DNA from: Actinomycetota bacterium
GTDB lineage: Bacteria; Actinomycetota; Acidimicrobiia; Spongiisociales; UBA4744
Assembly: GCA_013152275.1 (NCBI GenBank)
Contig: JAADGS010000027.1
Span: 1-64,000 of the forward strand
Direction: 5' to 3'
DNA length: 64,000 nucleotides
The notes below the pieces were generated by a model. That model saw only the letters and a program-made list of their open reading frames with translations. It was not told where the DNA came from and did no database searches. A program made the position numbers and the translations under genes. This document shows, piece by piece, positions 44,198 through 53,140 of this stretch (position 1 is its first letter; the number at the start of each line of letters is the position of its first letter).

Positions 44198-45103
44198 ATG
44201 AAAATGAGAACCGTTACCATAATGATGGTGGCACTTTCCCTCTTCGGAAGTGCCTGCAGCAGTTCGCCGGTGGATGATCGACCGATCGTGGTGGCCACGA
44301 CCACAATCCTCGGTGATATCGTCCGCGAGATCGCGGGCGACGAGTTGAATGTACAGGTCCTCATGCCGGTCGGAGTGGACCCTCACGAGTTCAGCGCGTC
44401 GGCCAAGCAGGTCGCGCAGATGGAGTCCGCGGTCCTCGTGGTGGCCAATGGCCTCGGCCTCGAGGAGGGTCTCACATCGGTCCTCGACGCCGTGATGGCC
44501 GACGGAGTGCCGGTGCTGAAGGTGGGGGATGTGGTGACGCCGCGGTATTTCGAGAACGGACGACCCGATCCCCACATCTGGTTCGATCCGGAGCGGATGG
44601 CCGTTGTCGCCCGCAAGATCGCCGATCGCCTCGCGCAGGTTGACGATGGTTTGTCACCTGCCGACTGGTCGAGTCGTGGAGGCGCCTACGCGGCTCGGAT
44701 TCTGGACACCGAAGCGGAAATGGAGCGACGCTTTGGGCAGATCAGCCCCGAGCGCCGCAAGCTGGTGACTTCGCACATGGCGTTCGGCTACCTCGCCGAT
44801 CGTTTCGGTTTCGAGGTTGTTGGCGTTGTCATCCCGGGCGGTGGCACACTTGGCGAAACGAGCGCATCCGCGCTCGGATCTCTTGCAGAGACCATCGTTG
44901 CCGAGGACGTGCCCGCGATTTTCGTCGAGACCACGGTGTCTCCTCGGCTCTCTGAAACGCTGGCTGCGGAGACAGGTCGCGACGTGAAGATCGTTACCCT
45001 CTATACGGGCTCGCTTGGTGCCCCTGGATCGGGAGCGGATACGTACCTGGGGCTTCTGCTCACCGATACGGAGCGAATCGTCGACGCCTTGAAGGAGGGC
45101 TAG
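44198..45103 (+). CDS. znuA: Zinc ABC transporter substrate-binding lipoprotein
   Basis: 301 residues, cluster A-I metal-binding protein. Lipobox LFGSAC (Cys20). Ligands His63 (DPHEFS), His126 (DPHIWFD), His193 (TSHMAFGYL) and a C-terminal Asp (SGADTYL). A third His, rather than the Glu of manganese-specific relatives, favours zinc. The His-rich loop found in many ZnuA proteins is absent. The gene begins at its transcription start, and a Zur-like palindrome lies in codons 3-8. Confidence 0.9.
   Translation: MKMRTVTIMMVALSLFGSACSSSPVDDRPIVVATTTILGDIVREIAGDELNVQVLMPVGVDPHEFSASAKQVAQMESAVLVVANGLGLEEGLTSVLDAVMADGVPVLKVGDVVTPRYFENGRPDPHIWFDPERMAVVARKIADRLAQVDDGLSPADWSSRGGAYAARILDTEAEMERRFGQISPERRKLVTSHMAFGYLADRFGFEVVGVVIPGGGTLGETSASALGSLAETIVAEDVPAIFVETTVSPRLSETLAAETGRDVKIVTLYTGSLGAPGSGADTYLGLLLTDTERIVDALKEG
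44204..44220. promoter_or_regulatory. Candidate Zur operator inside the start of znuA
   Basis: ATGAGAACCGTTACCAT fits ATG-NN-AAC-N-GTT-NN-CAT, a dyad with a one-base centre as in Zur and Fur boxes. It begins 6 nt after the predicted znuA start point, so bound repressor would block early elongation or initiation. Confidence 0.6.
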
Positions 45104-45161
45104 TGGCAACGTCGAGGGATGGAGAGGATCCCAGGACGAGTTGTGCGAGGGGCCACTGAGC

Positions 45162-45986
45162 GTGGACTGGCTCATCGATCCGTTCCGTCTGGAGTTCATG
45201 CAGCGGGCGTTGCTGGCAGGATTCCTCGTGGCGGCAGTGACGTCGGTTGTCGGTACCTGGGTCGTCCTGCGGGGCCTTGCCTTCATGGGCGACGCACTTG
45301 CCCACGGAGTGTTGCCCGGGATCGCTCTCGCGGTGTTGATCGGATTCAGTCAGCTGCTTGGCGCAATCGTATCTGCGCTCGTGATGGTGTGGGGTATCGG
45401 TGTGATCCATCGCAGGGCGAGACTTTCGGAGGACACGGGGATCGGTCTGCTGTTCGTGGGGATGTTGGCCCTTGGCGTGGTGATCATCTCCCGCACATCC
45501 TCCTACGCGGGAAGTTTGACAGGGATCCTCTTCGGTGATGCGCTGGGCGTGACGAGGGGCGACCTCTGGGTTCTGGGCGCCGGGTTGGTCGTGACGGTGA
45601 TCATCGCTCTGGCCTTCTACCGACCGTTTCTCGCCCTGTCGTTCAACGAAGACAAGGCCGCCGTGCTTGGAATGCGGCCCCGTCTCGCTCACGCCGTCAT
45701 GCTCGCGCTCGTGACCCTGGCTGTCGTCATCGCATTCAGAACGGTGGGAACCCTGCTGGTCTTCGGCCTCTTGATCGCTCCACCGGCAACTGCGGCGCTG
45801 ATCACGCGGCGCGTGCCGACGATGATGGTGATGGCCGTCGGGCTAGGCCTGCTCTCGGTGGCGGGCGGGCTCCTCACGAGCTTCTACGCGAACACGGCCG
45901 CCGGGGCGACGATGGCGGGACTCTCTGTGGCGTTGTTCTTCCTCGTGCTCATGTCGAGAGATCTCGTGACGCGCCATCACGCGTAA
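45162..45986 (+). CDS. znuB: Zinc ABC transporter permease
   Basis: About 274 residues, ABC-3 family, with eight or more helices. LRGLAFMGDALAHGVLPGIA, DTGIGLLFVGMLALGVVI and FRTVGTLLVFGLLIAPPATAALI are typical. GTG 45162 has GAGGGG upstream; TTG 45141 is an alternative. The gap to znuA is 58 bp. Works with ZnuA and ZnuC. Confidence 0.9.
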   Translation: MDWLIDPFRLEFMQRALLAGFLVAAVTSVVGTWVVLRGLAFMGDALAHGVLPGIALAVLIGFSQLLGAIVSALVMVWGIGVIHRRARLSEDTGIGLLFVGMLALGVVIISRTSSYAGSLTGILFGDALGVTRGDLWVLGAGLVVTVIIALAFYRPFLALSFNEDKAAVLGMRPRLAHAVMLALVTLAVVIAFRTVGTLLVFGLLIAPPATAALITRRVPTMMVMAVGLGLLSVAGGLLTSFYANTAAGATMAGLSVALFFLVLMSRDLVTRHHA

Positions 45987-46008
45987 TCGAGATGTTCCGG
46001 CAGGCATC

Positions 46009-46014
46009 TACCAT
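46009..46014 (+). promoter_or_regulatory. -10 box of LCP gene (leaderless)
   Basis: TACCAT, 8 nt before ATG 46023. Confidence 0.45.
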
Positions 46015-46022
46015 GAATGTTC

Positions 46023-47195
46023 ATGGCCAGGCATCGAGTATCGACGAAACGCCCTGAAGTCGTGCGGGCTCTGCTGGCGGCTGCAATCGTGTTCGGCGTC
46101 GTCCTGTTCGCCTTTGTCACAGTATCGGGTGTCCGCGCCTTTCAGGCCTATCGGAGCGTTGAGCGCGAGCCGTTTGCCGAAGCGACCAAGGTGCGGCAAG
46201 GAATCGCAGGCATGACGGACGAGCAGCGATCCGAGATTCGGCAGGAGGCCTCGGTCGCTCAGAAGACCGCTCAGAAGACCGGTCAGGAGGCCAGTCGCGC
46301 CATTCCGCTCCTCGATCGGGATCTGCTCGCGATCGTGGCGGCACAGCGGAACGGCCGTCAACCCTATTTCGTTCCCTTCACCGTCCCGGAGGCTACGAGC
46401 CCCGCGCTTCCGGACGGCATGTTCGCGTCGTACCTGTTGGTGGGTCAGGAGGGGCCTCGCGCCGACTCGATGATCTTCATCCTCCTTCCTTCCGACGGGT
46501 CTGCTCCGATCATGACGTCCCTTCCTCGGGACCTCTACGTGAAGAATCCCTGTACGGATGAGTACGCCCGACTCAACACGGGTCTCGGCGGGTGCAAAGG
46601 TTTTGCGGGTGGCGCCGAGTTGCTGTCATTGATGGTGCAGGACTACACGGGCATCGAAGTGGACCATTTCGCCCGGATCGACTTCGGCGGGTTCGCCGCC
46701 GTCATCGATGCGCTGGGAGGGGTGGACGTGTGTCTCGACAATCCCGTTCGAGACTGGAGGTCGAAGCTCGACCTTCCGGCAGGATGCTCACATATCGGTG
46801 GCGATCAGGCGCTTGCGTGGGTGCGAACGCGACATACCGAGGAGTATGTCGATGGCGCGTGGCGGCCCGTGCGGGGCGCAAGTGATTTCACCCGCGAGCG
46901 GCATCAGCAGGAGATGCTGTTCAAGGTCGCCGACCGGCTCGCCTCGTTCGGCTCGCTGTCGGCGTTCTCCAATGTGGCGGACCAGGTGGCGGGAATGATC
47001 CATCTCGATTCGCGATTCGCATTCGGCGATGCGGTGAGTCTCGCTTGGAGCTTCCGTGGGATCAGTTCGTCACAGGTCAAGCGTGTCCGCGTGTCGGTGA
47101 AGGATTACGTCACCGATCGGGGTGCGTGGGTGCTGCTTCCGACGGCGACGTTCAACGAGGCCTTGGCGAAGGTCTATCCGCCGGCAAAGCGCTGA
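46023..47195 (+). CDS. LytR-CpsA-Psr (LCP) family protein
   Basis: 390 residues. One N-terminal helix (VRALLAAAIVFGVVLFAFVTV) is followed by a Gln/Glu-rich linker and an external LCP domain: RADSMIFILLPSD, MTSLPRDLYV (conserved Arg), LNTGLGGCKG, VDHFARIDFGGFAAVIDALGGVDV, and WVRTRHTE with the ERHQQEML tail. LCP enzymes attach polymers such as arabinogalactan or teichoic acids to peptidoglycan. ATG 46023 is preferred; ATG 46017 lies within 2 nt of the -10 box. Confidence 0.9.
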   Translation: MARHRVSTKRPEVVRALLAAAIVFGVVLFAFVTVSGVRAFQAYRSVEREPFAEATKVRQGIAGMTDEQRSEIRQEASVAQKTAQKTGQEASRAIPLLDRDLLAIVAAQRNGRQPYFVPFTVPEATSPALPDGMFASYLLVGQEGPRADSMIFILLPSDGSAPIMTSLPRDLYVKNPCTDEYARLNTGLGGCKGFAGGAELLSLMVQDYTGIEVDHFARIDFGGFAAVIDALGGVDVCLDNPVRDWRSKLDLPAGCSHIGGDQALAWVRTRHTEEYVDGAWRPVRGASDFTRERHQQEMLFKVADRLASFGSLSAFSNVADQVAGMIHLDSRFAFGDAVSLAWSFRGISSSQVKRVRVSVKDYVTDRGAWVLLPTATFNEALAKVYPPAKR

Positions 47196-47219
47196 TCGAG
47201 CACGAAACCGCTCGGCCAT

Positions 47220-47333
47220 TGGTTCTCGGTCATCGGTGATCAGTTTTCAGTCATCAGTGGTCGACGCGGTGGCCTTCTTGTTGGGAACGCTTCGACGGCC
47301 GACGACTGACGACTGACGACTGACGACTGACGG
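47220..47333. repeat. Intergenic element with heptad array, copy C
   Basis: Left part GTTCTCGGTCATCGGTGATC and CAGTTTTCAGTCATCAG. The core CTTGTTGGGAACGCTTCGAC is followed by five units of CCGACGA/CTGACGA type (47299-47333). It lies between the convergent LCP and OsmC genes. Confidence 0.85.
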
Positions 47334-47345
47334 AGGCGGTCTCGC

Positions 47346-47738
47346 CTACACGATCTCCACGGTTGTTTCCACCGGCACGTTTCCGCGAATGGCGTGAGAT
47401 ACCGAGCACATCTCCTCGTGGCTCTTGTGCACCGCATCGGTGGCCTCCTGTTCGGTTATGCCGTGGCCACCGACTCGGTAGTGCATGCGGAAACGCTGGA
47501 ACTTCCACGGAGGATCCGGTTGCTTCGTGTAGCGAACGGTGATTGTGAACTCGTCGACCCGATCGGTGCCGAGCAGGTTCAAGACGTCGATGCCCGAACA
47601 ACCGGCCAGGGCCATCGGCAGGAGGTCGGAGGGGCGAACGCCCAACGTCGCCTCTCCATCGATGTCGACGGGCATGTCATCCCGGTCGACGGCATCGAAG
47701 CGATGGTCGCCCCCCCACGTGAGAGATACGGAAGCCAC
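47346..47738 (-). CDS. OsmC-family peroxide-detoxifying protein
   Basis: About 130 residues. The two reactive Cys are Cys47 (ALAGCSGIDVLNLL) and Cys111 (HEEMCSVSHAI), with the conserved Arg-region RPSDLLP upstream. OsmC/Ohr-fold proteins reduce organic peroxides with thiols. It resembles the YhfA-like OsmC subgroup. GTG 47738 has AAAGGAA upstream; the frame stays open further into the divergent gene. Confidence 0.87.
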   Translation of the reverse strand: MASVSLTWGGDHRFDAVDRDDMPVDIDGEATLGVRPSDLLPMALAGCSGIDVLNLLGTDRVDEFTITVRYTKQPDPPWKFQRFRMHYRVGGHGITEQEATDAVHKSHEEMCSVSHAIRGNVPVETTVEIV

Positions 47739-47881
47739 TTCAGTTCCTTTCGTAACTGTTTCGAATGATGGCAGATGTCGATGGACACCCGGTTGGAGGT
47801 AGTGCATGACTGGTAGAACGTGGGACACGAGGGCGGCCGCCCGTTGTCCTCGATCCCGGACAGGACTAAGTTGGACGTTGC

Positions 47882-47910
47882 TTGACATGTTCCGTCGAGC
47901 GACATCTAAT
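47882..47910 (+). promoter_or_regulatory. Sigma-70-type promoter of the peptide ABC operon
   Basis: TTGACA (47882-47887), 17-bp spacer, TCTAAT (47905-47910). The -35 is perfect. The predicted start point (near 47917) falls inside the GGAGGAG ribosome site, leaving a very short leader before ATG 47923. Confidence 0.5.
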
Positions 47911-47922
47911 GGAGGAGAGAGC

Positions 47923-49638
47923 ATGAGACGCCGATTCTGGGTCGTTGCGTTGTTTGCCGTGTTGGCCATGGTGGCTGCTGCTTGCGGTGGCGGCGCGACG
48001 ACAACGACGACGGCTGCCCCGGCAACGACGGCTGCCACGACGACAACCGCCCCGACGACAACGACGACGGCTGCCACGACGACGACCGAGGCACCTCCGA
48101 GCCCCAAGACGATCATCATCGGCACGACCGACACGATTGCCGAGTTCGACTCGGCAGATGCGTACTCGGTGCGTGACTGGGAGATCATTCGTAATACCGG
48201 TGTGGGTCTGTTGACCTTTGCCCCCGGTACGACGGATCTGGTGCCCGGCATCGCCAAGAGCTACGACGTCAGTGATGACGGAAAGACCTATACGTTCCAT
48301 CTTCGTGACGATGTGAAGTTCGGCGATGGTTTGGCCCTGACGGCGCCGATGTATGTTGACCACATCCACCGGATGCTGACCCTCGACGGGTCGGGCGGTG
48401 TCGGCGGCGCGCTCGGTACGCCGTACATCGATACGGTGAGTGCACCGGATGATTTGACCGTGGTCTTCCAGCTGAAGGACGCGTTCGGCTACTTCCCGCA
48501 GATCGTTGCGGGTGCGCCGTACATCCCGATGGATCCGAACCAGTTCCCCCAGGACGCTCTCGTCGAGTTCCCGGACCCGCCGTTCTATGGCGTAGGTCCG
48601 TGGACGGTCACCGACTACACGATCGGTGAGCAGATGGTCCTCGAGCCCAATGAGTTCTACTTCGGCGACAAGCCGAAGGTGGACCGGATCATCATCAAGG
48701 ACTACTCGGATGCCCAGACCATGGCGCTGGCGCTGCAGAACCACGAGATCGACATCGCGTGGCGCACGATTGCGCAGCCCGACCTTCTCGAGCAGCTCAA
48801 GGGCGTGGACGGCCTGACGGTCGCCACCGTGCCTGGTGGTTCCATCCGCTATCTGATCATCAACCACGCTCTGTCGCCGACCGACGACTCCAACGTGCGC
48901 AAGGCGCTGGCATACGCGCTCGACCGTGACGACATCGTCGACCGGGTATCCGGTGGGACGTGGGAGCCGCTGTACTCGATGGACCCGCCAGGGTTCCTCG
49001 GTGCAACGGAGGCGTTCGACACGATGTACGGGTCGCCGAATCTCGACAAGGCGAAGGAAGCGTTGAAGGCCGCCGGCTACAGCGAATCGAACAAGCTGGA
49101 GCTGCAGTTGAGCTTCCCGCCACAGCACTACGGTGGCACGGTGAGCGACACGATGCAGGTTCTGAAGGAGCAGTTCGAAGCGACCGGCATGATCAACGTC
49201 ACGTTGAACTCGCAGGAGTGGAGCACGTATATCGGTGCCGTGATCGGCGGAGCCGACTACACCGTCTCGCTGCTCGGTTGGTTCTTCGACTATCCGGATC
49301 CGAGCAACTACCTGGAGCCGTTCGTACTCAATGGTGGACTTGGCACGATGGTGACCGATCCCGATACGGGTGAGGCATTGAGTGATGAGGCCGCGAACCT
49401 CGTCGACCTGCTGAAGCAGGCTGCGACGAGCACGGATCAGGCGAAGCGCGCCGACCTCTACGGGCAGGCACAGGATGTGTATGCAGACCTGGTCGTGACG
49501 ATCCCGATGTGGTTCGAGGCGGAGCACGTGATCTATTGGGACAACATCTCTGGCTCGGCGACCGACGCGAACCCGCAGTCGCTGAACATCGGACCTTCGT
49601 TCGATCTGAACTACGCGCTGCTGGATATCACCGGCTAG
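47923..49638 (+). CDS. Peptide ABC transporter substrate-binding lipoprotein (SBP_bac_5)
   Basis: 571 residues. Signal and lipobox LAMVAAAC (Cys21), then a Thr/Ala-rich stalk (about 25-60). The mature protein is DppA/OppA-like: DLVPGIAKSYDVSDDGKTYTFHLRDDVKFGDG, YGVGPWTVTDYTIGEQMVLEPN, NVRKALAYALDRDDIVD, LGWFFDYPDPSNYLEPF. Specificity is for peptides or similar oligomers. A hairpin with a TTCG loop follows, then two permeases and two ATPases on the same strand. Confidence 0.92.
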   Translation: MRRRFWVVALFAVLAMVAAACGGGATTTTTAAPATTAATTTTAPTTTTTAATTTTEAPPSPKTIIIGTTDTIAEFDSADAYSVRDWEIIRNTGVGLLTFAPGTTDLVPGIAKSYDVSDDGKTYTFHLRDDVKFGDGLALTAPMYVDHIHRMLTLDGSGGVGGALGTPYIDTVSAPDDLTVVFQLKDAFGYFPQIVAGAPYIPMDPNQFPQDALVEFPDPPFYGVGPWTVTDYTIGEQMVLEPNEFYFGDKPKVDRIIIKDYSDAQTMALALQNHEIDIAWRTIAQPDLLEQLKGVDGLTVATVPGGSIRYLIINHALSPTDDSNVRKALAYALDRDDIVDRVSGGTWEPLYSMDPPGFLGATEAFDTMYGSPNLDKAKEALKAAGYSESNKLELQLSFPPQHYGGTVSDTMQVLKEQFEATGMINVTLNSQEWSTYIGAVIGGADYTVSLLGWFFDYPDPSNYLEPFVLNGGLGTMVTDPDTGEALSDEAANLVDLLKQAATSTDQAKRADLYGQAQDVYADLVVTIPMWFEAEHVIYWDNISGSATDANPQSLNIGPSFDLNYALLDITG

Positions 49639-49655
49639 TCGCTTTCAAGCTGAGG

Positions 49656-49683
49656 AAGGGGCGGGCCTTCGGGCCCGCCCCTT
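49656..49683 (+). terminator. TTCG-loop hairpin between binding protein and permease genes
   Basis: AAGGGGCGGGCC-TTCG-GGCCCGCCCCTT, a 12-bp perfect stem with an extra-stable cUUCGg loop. It sits inside the operon, so it probably stabilises or partly terminates the abundant binding-protein message. Confidence 0.65.
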
Positions 49684-49791
49684 CTCTTGTCGTTGTGGGA
49701 CCTGCACAGGCGGCCAATCCGAGGATCGGAAGGGCGCCAGAGGGCGACCGTGGCGCGACGGGGGTAAACGCGGAGTAATCTGACGCTCCTT

Positions 49792-50889
49792 GTGCATCCA
49801 CTAGCGATTCTCTTTCTCATGATCGGCATCCCTGCCGGGATCGCTCTTCTGTATGTTTTCGTGCGCGGGAGCGCAGGGCTGCGGCGCTATGTGATCACTC
49901 GTGTGCTGCTGACGATCCCGATGATCTTCATCCTCGCATCGCTCGTGTTCCTCGTCCTGCGGGCGATTCCGGGTGATCCGGTGACGTCCAGCCTTGGGCC
50001 GAAAGGCAGCCCCGAACTCAAGCAACGGCTGAGGACGGAACTCGGCCTGGAAGATCCGATGATCGTGCAGTACGGAAGGTTCCTGGGAGAGGTCGTCACC
50101 TTGGACTTCGGACGGTCACTCGTCGGGGGACGGCGGCGCATCGTGGACGAGATGGGTGAGCGGTTTCCCGCGACGTTGGAGCTGATCGTCCCTGCCGCGT
50201 TGATGGCGCTGCTCCTGGGTATCGTTCCGGGGACCTTCGCGGCGTCGCGTCGAAGACGGACAGCCGACTACTCACTGCGCCTGTACAGCGTCATCGTGTA
50301 TTCCATGCCGATCTTCTGGCTGGGTCTGCTGCTTCAGTTGCTGTTCGCCGTCCATCTGGGCTGGGTTCCGGTCGCAGGGCGCATTGACGCCGTTGTGGGG
50401 ACGACTGTCCATCGAACTACCAATATTCTCCTGATCGACACCCTGTTGACGGGGAATTGGCCTGCTTTCTGGAGTGTCGTGCATCACCTCATCCTTCCGG
50501 TGATCACGCTCGGATTGATCCTGTCGGGAGTCTTTCTCCGACTCACCCGCATCAACGTCATCGAGACGTTGCAGCAGGACTACATCACCGCAGCCCGCGC
50601 TCGAGGTGTCAAAGAATGGGTCGTCGTCTATCGACACGCGTTGAAGAACGCGATGATCCCGGTGATCACGCTGATCGGACTGCAGGTGGCCATCCTGCTG
50701 GCAGGTGCGGTGCTGACCGAGACGGTGTTCTCATGGCCGGGAATGGGGCGGTATCTCGTGGAAAGGATCTCGGTTCGTGACTACACCGCCGTCCAGAGTG
50801 TGATCACGATGTTCGCGATCTTTGTGGCGCTCATCAGCCTTGCCGTGGACATCGTCTACTCGCTGCTCGACCCGAGGGTGCGGTACTGA
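49792..50889 (+). CDS. Peptide ABC transporter permease, DppB type
   Basis: 365 residues. The typical DppB start YVITRVLLTIPMIFILASLVF is preceded by an extra N-terminal helix (LAILFLMIGIPAGIALLYVF). The RAIPGDPV loop, the ATPase-contact EAA segment (TAARARGVKEWVVVYRHALKNAMIPVI) and the C-terminal SVRDYTAVQS are present. It starts with GTG; the next gene starts at its stop codon. Confidence 0.9.
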   Translation: MHPLAILFLMIGIPAGIALLYVFVRGSAGLRRYVITRVLLTIPMIFILASLVFLVLRAIPGDPVTSSLGPKGSPELKQRLRTELGLEDPMIVQYGRFLGEVVTLDFGRSLVGGRRRIVDEMGERFPATLELIVPAALMALLLGIVPGTFAASRRRRTADYSLRLYSVIVYSMPIFWLGLLLQLLFAVHLGWVPVAGRIDAVVGTTVHRTTNILLIDTLLTGNWPAFWSVVHHLILPVITLGLILSGVFLRLTRINVIETLQQDYITAARARGVKEWVVVYRHALKNAMIPVITLIGLQVAILLAGAVLTETVFSWPGMGRYLVERISVRDYTAVQSVITMFAIFVALISLAVDIVYSLLDPRVRY

Positions 50890-52151
50890 TGGCGAATCCG
50901 CAGACCCGCGAAGAGGTACCCCAGTGGGAGCAGGACCTTGCCAAGGTCGGCTGGGTCCGCAGGGCAATCCAGGCACGCCGTTGGTACAAGGCCGACTGGT
51001 GGTTCGTCACGATCAGCATGGTCCTCGTGTTGTTCTTCCTCATGTTGGCGATCGCCCCGGGAGCGTTCGCCGCCCATGATCCTCGGGAGCAGGTCGGACC
51101 CCGACTCCTCGCACCCGGTGAGGCACCCGACGTCGAGGCGCTTGTCGTGCCCGTGGATTCGGGCATCGCCACACTCAGTGACCTCGCAGGTGTCGGCAGA
51201 GTCTCCGTTGGAGTCGTCAAGGGCACGCCTTCGAGCCAGACGGTTCGTGATGAGGCAGCCCGCATCACCGACGAGATGAAGGCGAAGGGAAGCGACGATA
51301 CGATCCGGCTGAGGGTGAAGCGCTATGAGACCGTGGAAGAGACGCTCGCGGCATTGGCCGCCGGTGACATCGGCTTCGCCGTGCTTTCCTCGAAAGCCGC
51401 ATCGGCGATCATCGATCAGTATCCCGGACTGGTCGTGGACGGACCGGTGGCCGGAGAAGGAATCTCGACGAGTGGCAGTTTCCCGCTCGGAACGAACCAG
51501 CTCGGTCAGGACGTTCTCAGCCGGCTGATCTGGGGGACGCGAGTTGCCTTTCTCATCGGATTCGCGGCGGCACTCATGTCGCTGATCATCGGGCTCCCAC
51601 TCGGGTTGATTGCCGGGTTCGCGGGCGGATGGCTGGATCGCACGATGAGTGTGATCATGGACAGCCTCTACGCGTTCCCGGGGCTGATCCTCGCCATCGC
51701 GATCACGGCGGTACTCGGTCCTTCGATCATCAACGTGATCGTTGCCATCGGCGTCGTGTATGTTCCGACCTACTACCGGATCGTGCGCGGGCAGACGCTG
51801 TCGGTGAAAGAAGAGATGTATGTGGAGGCAGCTCGCAGCATCGGCGCCACGCGCGGCTCGATCTTGCGCAGCTATGTCTTCCCGAACGTCATTCCATCGG
51901 TGGCCATCATCTTCTCGGTCAACGTCGCCGATGCCATCCTCACCGGTGCAGGCCTGAGCTTCCTTGGTCTCGGCCTTCCACCGGACACGCCGGACTGGGG
52001 CATCGATCTGGCTCGCGGTCAGGAGAACATCCAGAACGCGTGGTGGATGATCACCTTCCCCGGTCTCGCCGTGATGTCCGTCGTGCTCGCCTTCACCATG
52101 ATGGGTGAGGGCCTCATGGAGATCTTCAACCCGAAACTGAGGGATCGATGA
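50889..52151 (+). CDS. Peptide ABC transporter permease, DppC type, with inserted binding-protein-like domain
   Basis: 420 residues, about 100 more than usual. Helix 1 (about 36-58) and HDPREQVGPRLLAP are standard, as is everything from FPLGTNQLGQDVLSRLIWGT (198 on): five helices, the EAA loop AARSIGATRGSILRSYVFPN and LSFLGLGLPPDTPDWG. Between them residues 82-192 read like one lobe of a type 2 periplasmic binding protein: TLSDLAGVGRVSVGVVKGTP, then KRYETVEETLAALAAGDIGF and AIIDQYPGLVVDGP. The insert lies in the external loop. GTNQLGQ replaces the usual GTDxxGR. It overlaps the next gene by 4 nt. Confidence 0.88.
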   Translation: MANPQTREEVPQWEQDLAKVGWVRRAIQARRWYKADWWFVTISMVLVLFFLMLAIAPGAFAAHDPREQVGPRLLAPGEAPDVEALVVPVDSGIATLSDLAGVGRVSVGVVKGTPSSQTVRDEAARITDEMKAKGSDDTIRLRVKRYETVEETLAALAAGDIGFAVLSSKAASAIIDQYPGLVVDGPVAGEGISTSGSFPLGTNQLGQDVLSRLIWGTRVAFLIGFAAALMSLIIGLPLGLIAGFAGGWLDRTMSVIMDSLYAFPGLILAIAITAVLGPSIINVIVAIGVVYVPTYYRIVRGQTLSVKEEMYVEAARSIGATRGSILRSYVFPNVIPSVAIIFSVNVADAILTGAGLSFLGLGLPPDTPDWGIDLARGQENIQNAWWMITFPGLAVMSVVLAFTMMGEGLMEIFNPKLRDR

Positions 52152-53140
52152 TGGGAGACATCCTCTACTCGATACGCGACCTCACCGTGGAGTACGCGAC
52201 CCGCTCCGGTTATGTGCACGCTGTCGACCAGGTCTCGTTCGACATCCGCAGAACCGAGATCCTGGGTCTCGTCGGCGAGTCCGGTTGCGGCAAGTCCACG
52301 TTGGGCAAGGCGCTCATGCGAATGATCCGACCTCCGGGTCGGATCGACGGCGGGGAGCTGTGGTTCGACGGCGTCGACCTCATGACGCTGTCGGAAAGGC
52401 AGATGCAGTCTGTCCGCGGTGCCGATATCGGCATGGTGTTCCAGGATCCCATGACGTCGCTGAACCCGGTCCAGAGGGTGATCGAGCATCTCACCGAGAC
52501 CATCCGAACCCATGAGCGGGGTGTCTCGGAGCTTGCGGCGAGAGCGAGATCCGAGGAACTGGTCGAGAAGCTCGGGATCAGGCGGGAGCGTCTTACCGAC
52601 TACCCCCACCAGCTCTCCGGAGGAATGCGGCAGCGGGTCATGATCTCACTGGCGCTTGCCCTGCGAGCAAAACTGGTGATCGCCGACGAGCCGACGACCT
52701 CTCTCGACGTCATCGTCGAGGCGAAATTCCTGGATCTGCTTCGGGAGCTTCGTGAGGAGTTCGACCTGACGATCCTGCTGATCACGCACAACATCGGCGT
52801 CGTCGCCGAAGTCGCCGACCGTGTCGCCGTCATGTATGCGGGCCGGATGGCGGAGATCGGTGACGTGTATGGAGTGTTCGAGAAACCGAAGCATCCGTAC
52901 ACCGATGGTCTGCTCCAGTCGGTGCCGAACATCAATCTGGCCGAACACGACCTCTACAAGATGGAGGGTTCCCCACCGAACCTGCTCCATCCTCCGTCCG
53001 GATGCCCGTTCCATCCTCGCTGTCCGAAGGCGATGGATATCTGCGCAGTCGAGGTGCCGGTGTTCCACGAAGTGGTTCCGGGACAGGCAACCGCATGCTG
53101 GCTCTATGAAGACGCCACCGAGGGGGCTGCGCGTGGCTGA
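52148..53140 (+). CDS. Peptide ABC transporter ATPase, DppD type
   Basis: 330 residues. Walker [11 protein letters not shown]-loop [10 protein letters not shown], signature LSGGMRQR, Walker B LVIADEP, D-loop TSLDV, switch THNIG. The C-terminal oligopeptide extension has four Cys ([16 protein letters not shown]), the arrangement that binds an iron-sulfur cluster in some DppD proteins. ATGA overlap with the permease gene; 8-nt overlap with the next ATPase gene. Confidence 0.92.
   Translation: MMGDILYSIRDLTVEYATRSGYVHAVDQVSFDIRRTEILGLVGESGCGKSTLGKALMRMIRPPGRIDGGELWFDGVDLMTLSERQMQSVRGADIGMVFQDPMTSLNPVQRVIEHLTETIRTHERGVSELAARARSEELVEKLGIRRERLTDYPHQLSGGMRQRVMISLALALRAKLVIADEPTTSLDVIVEAKFLDLLRELREEFDLTILLITHNIGVVAEVADRVAVMYAGRMAEIGDVYGVFEKPKHPYTDGLLQSVPNINLAEHDLYKMEGSPPNLLHPPSGCPFHPRCPKAMDICAVEVPVFHEVVPGQATACWLYEDATEGAARG

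Noticed and set aside
47866-49527. 553-codon open frame antisense to the peptide-binding protein gene
   Set aside because: The plus strand has a complete SBP_bac_5 protein with signal and lipobox. The antisense frame is Arg/His-rich with no domain, a common shadow in GC-rich DNA.
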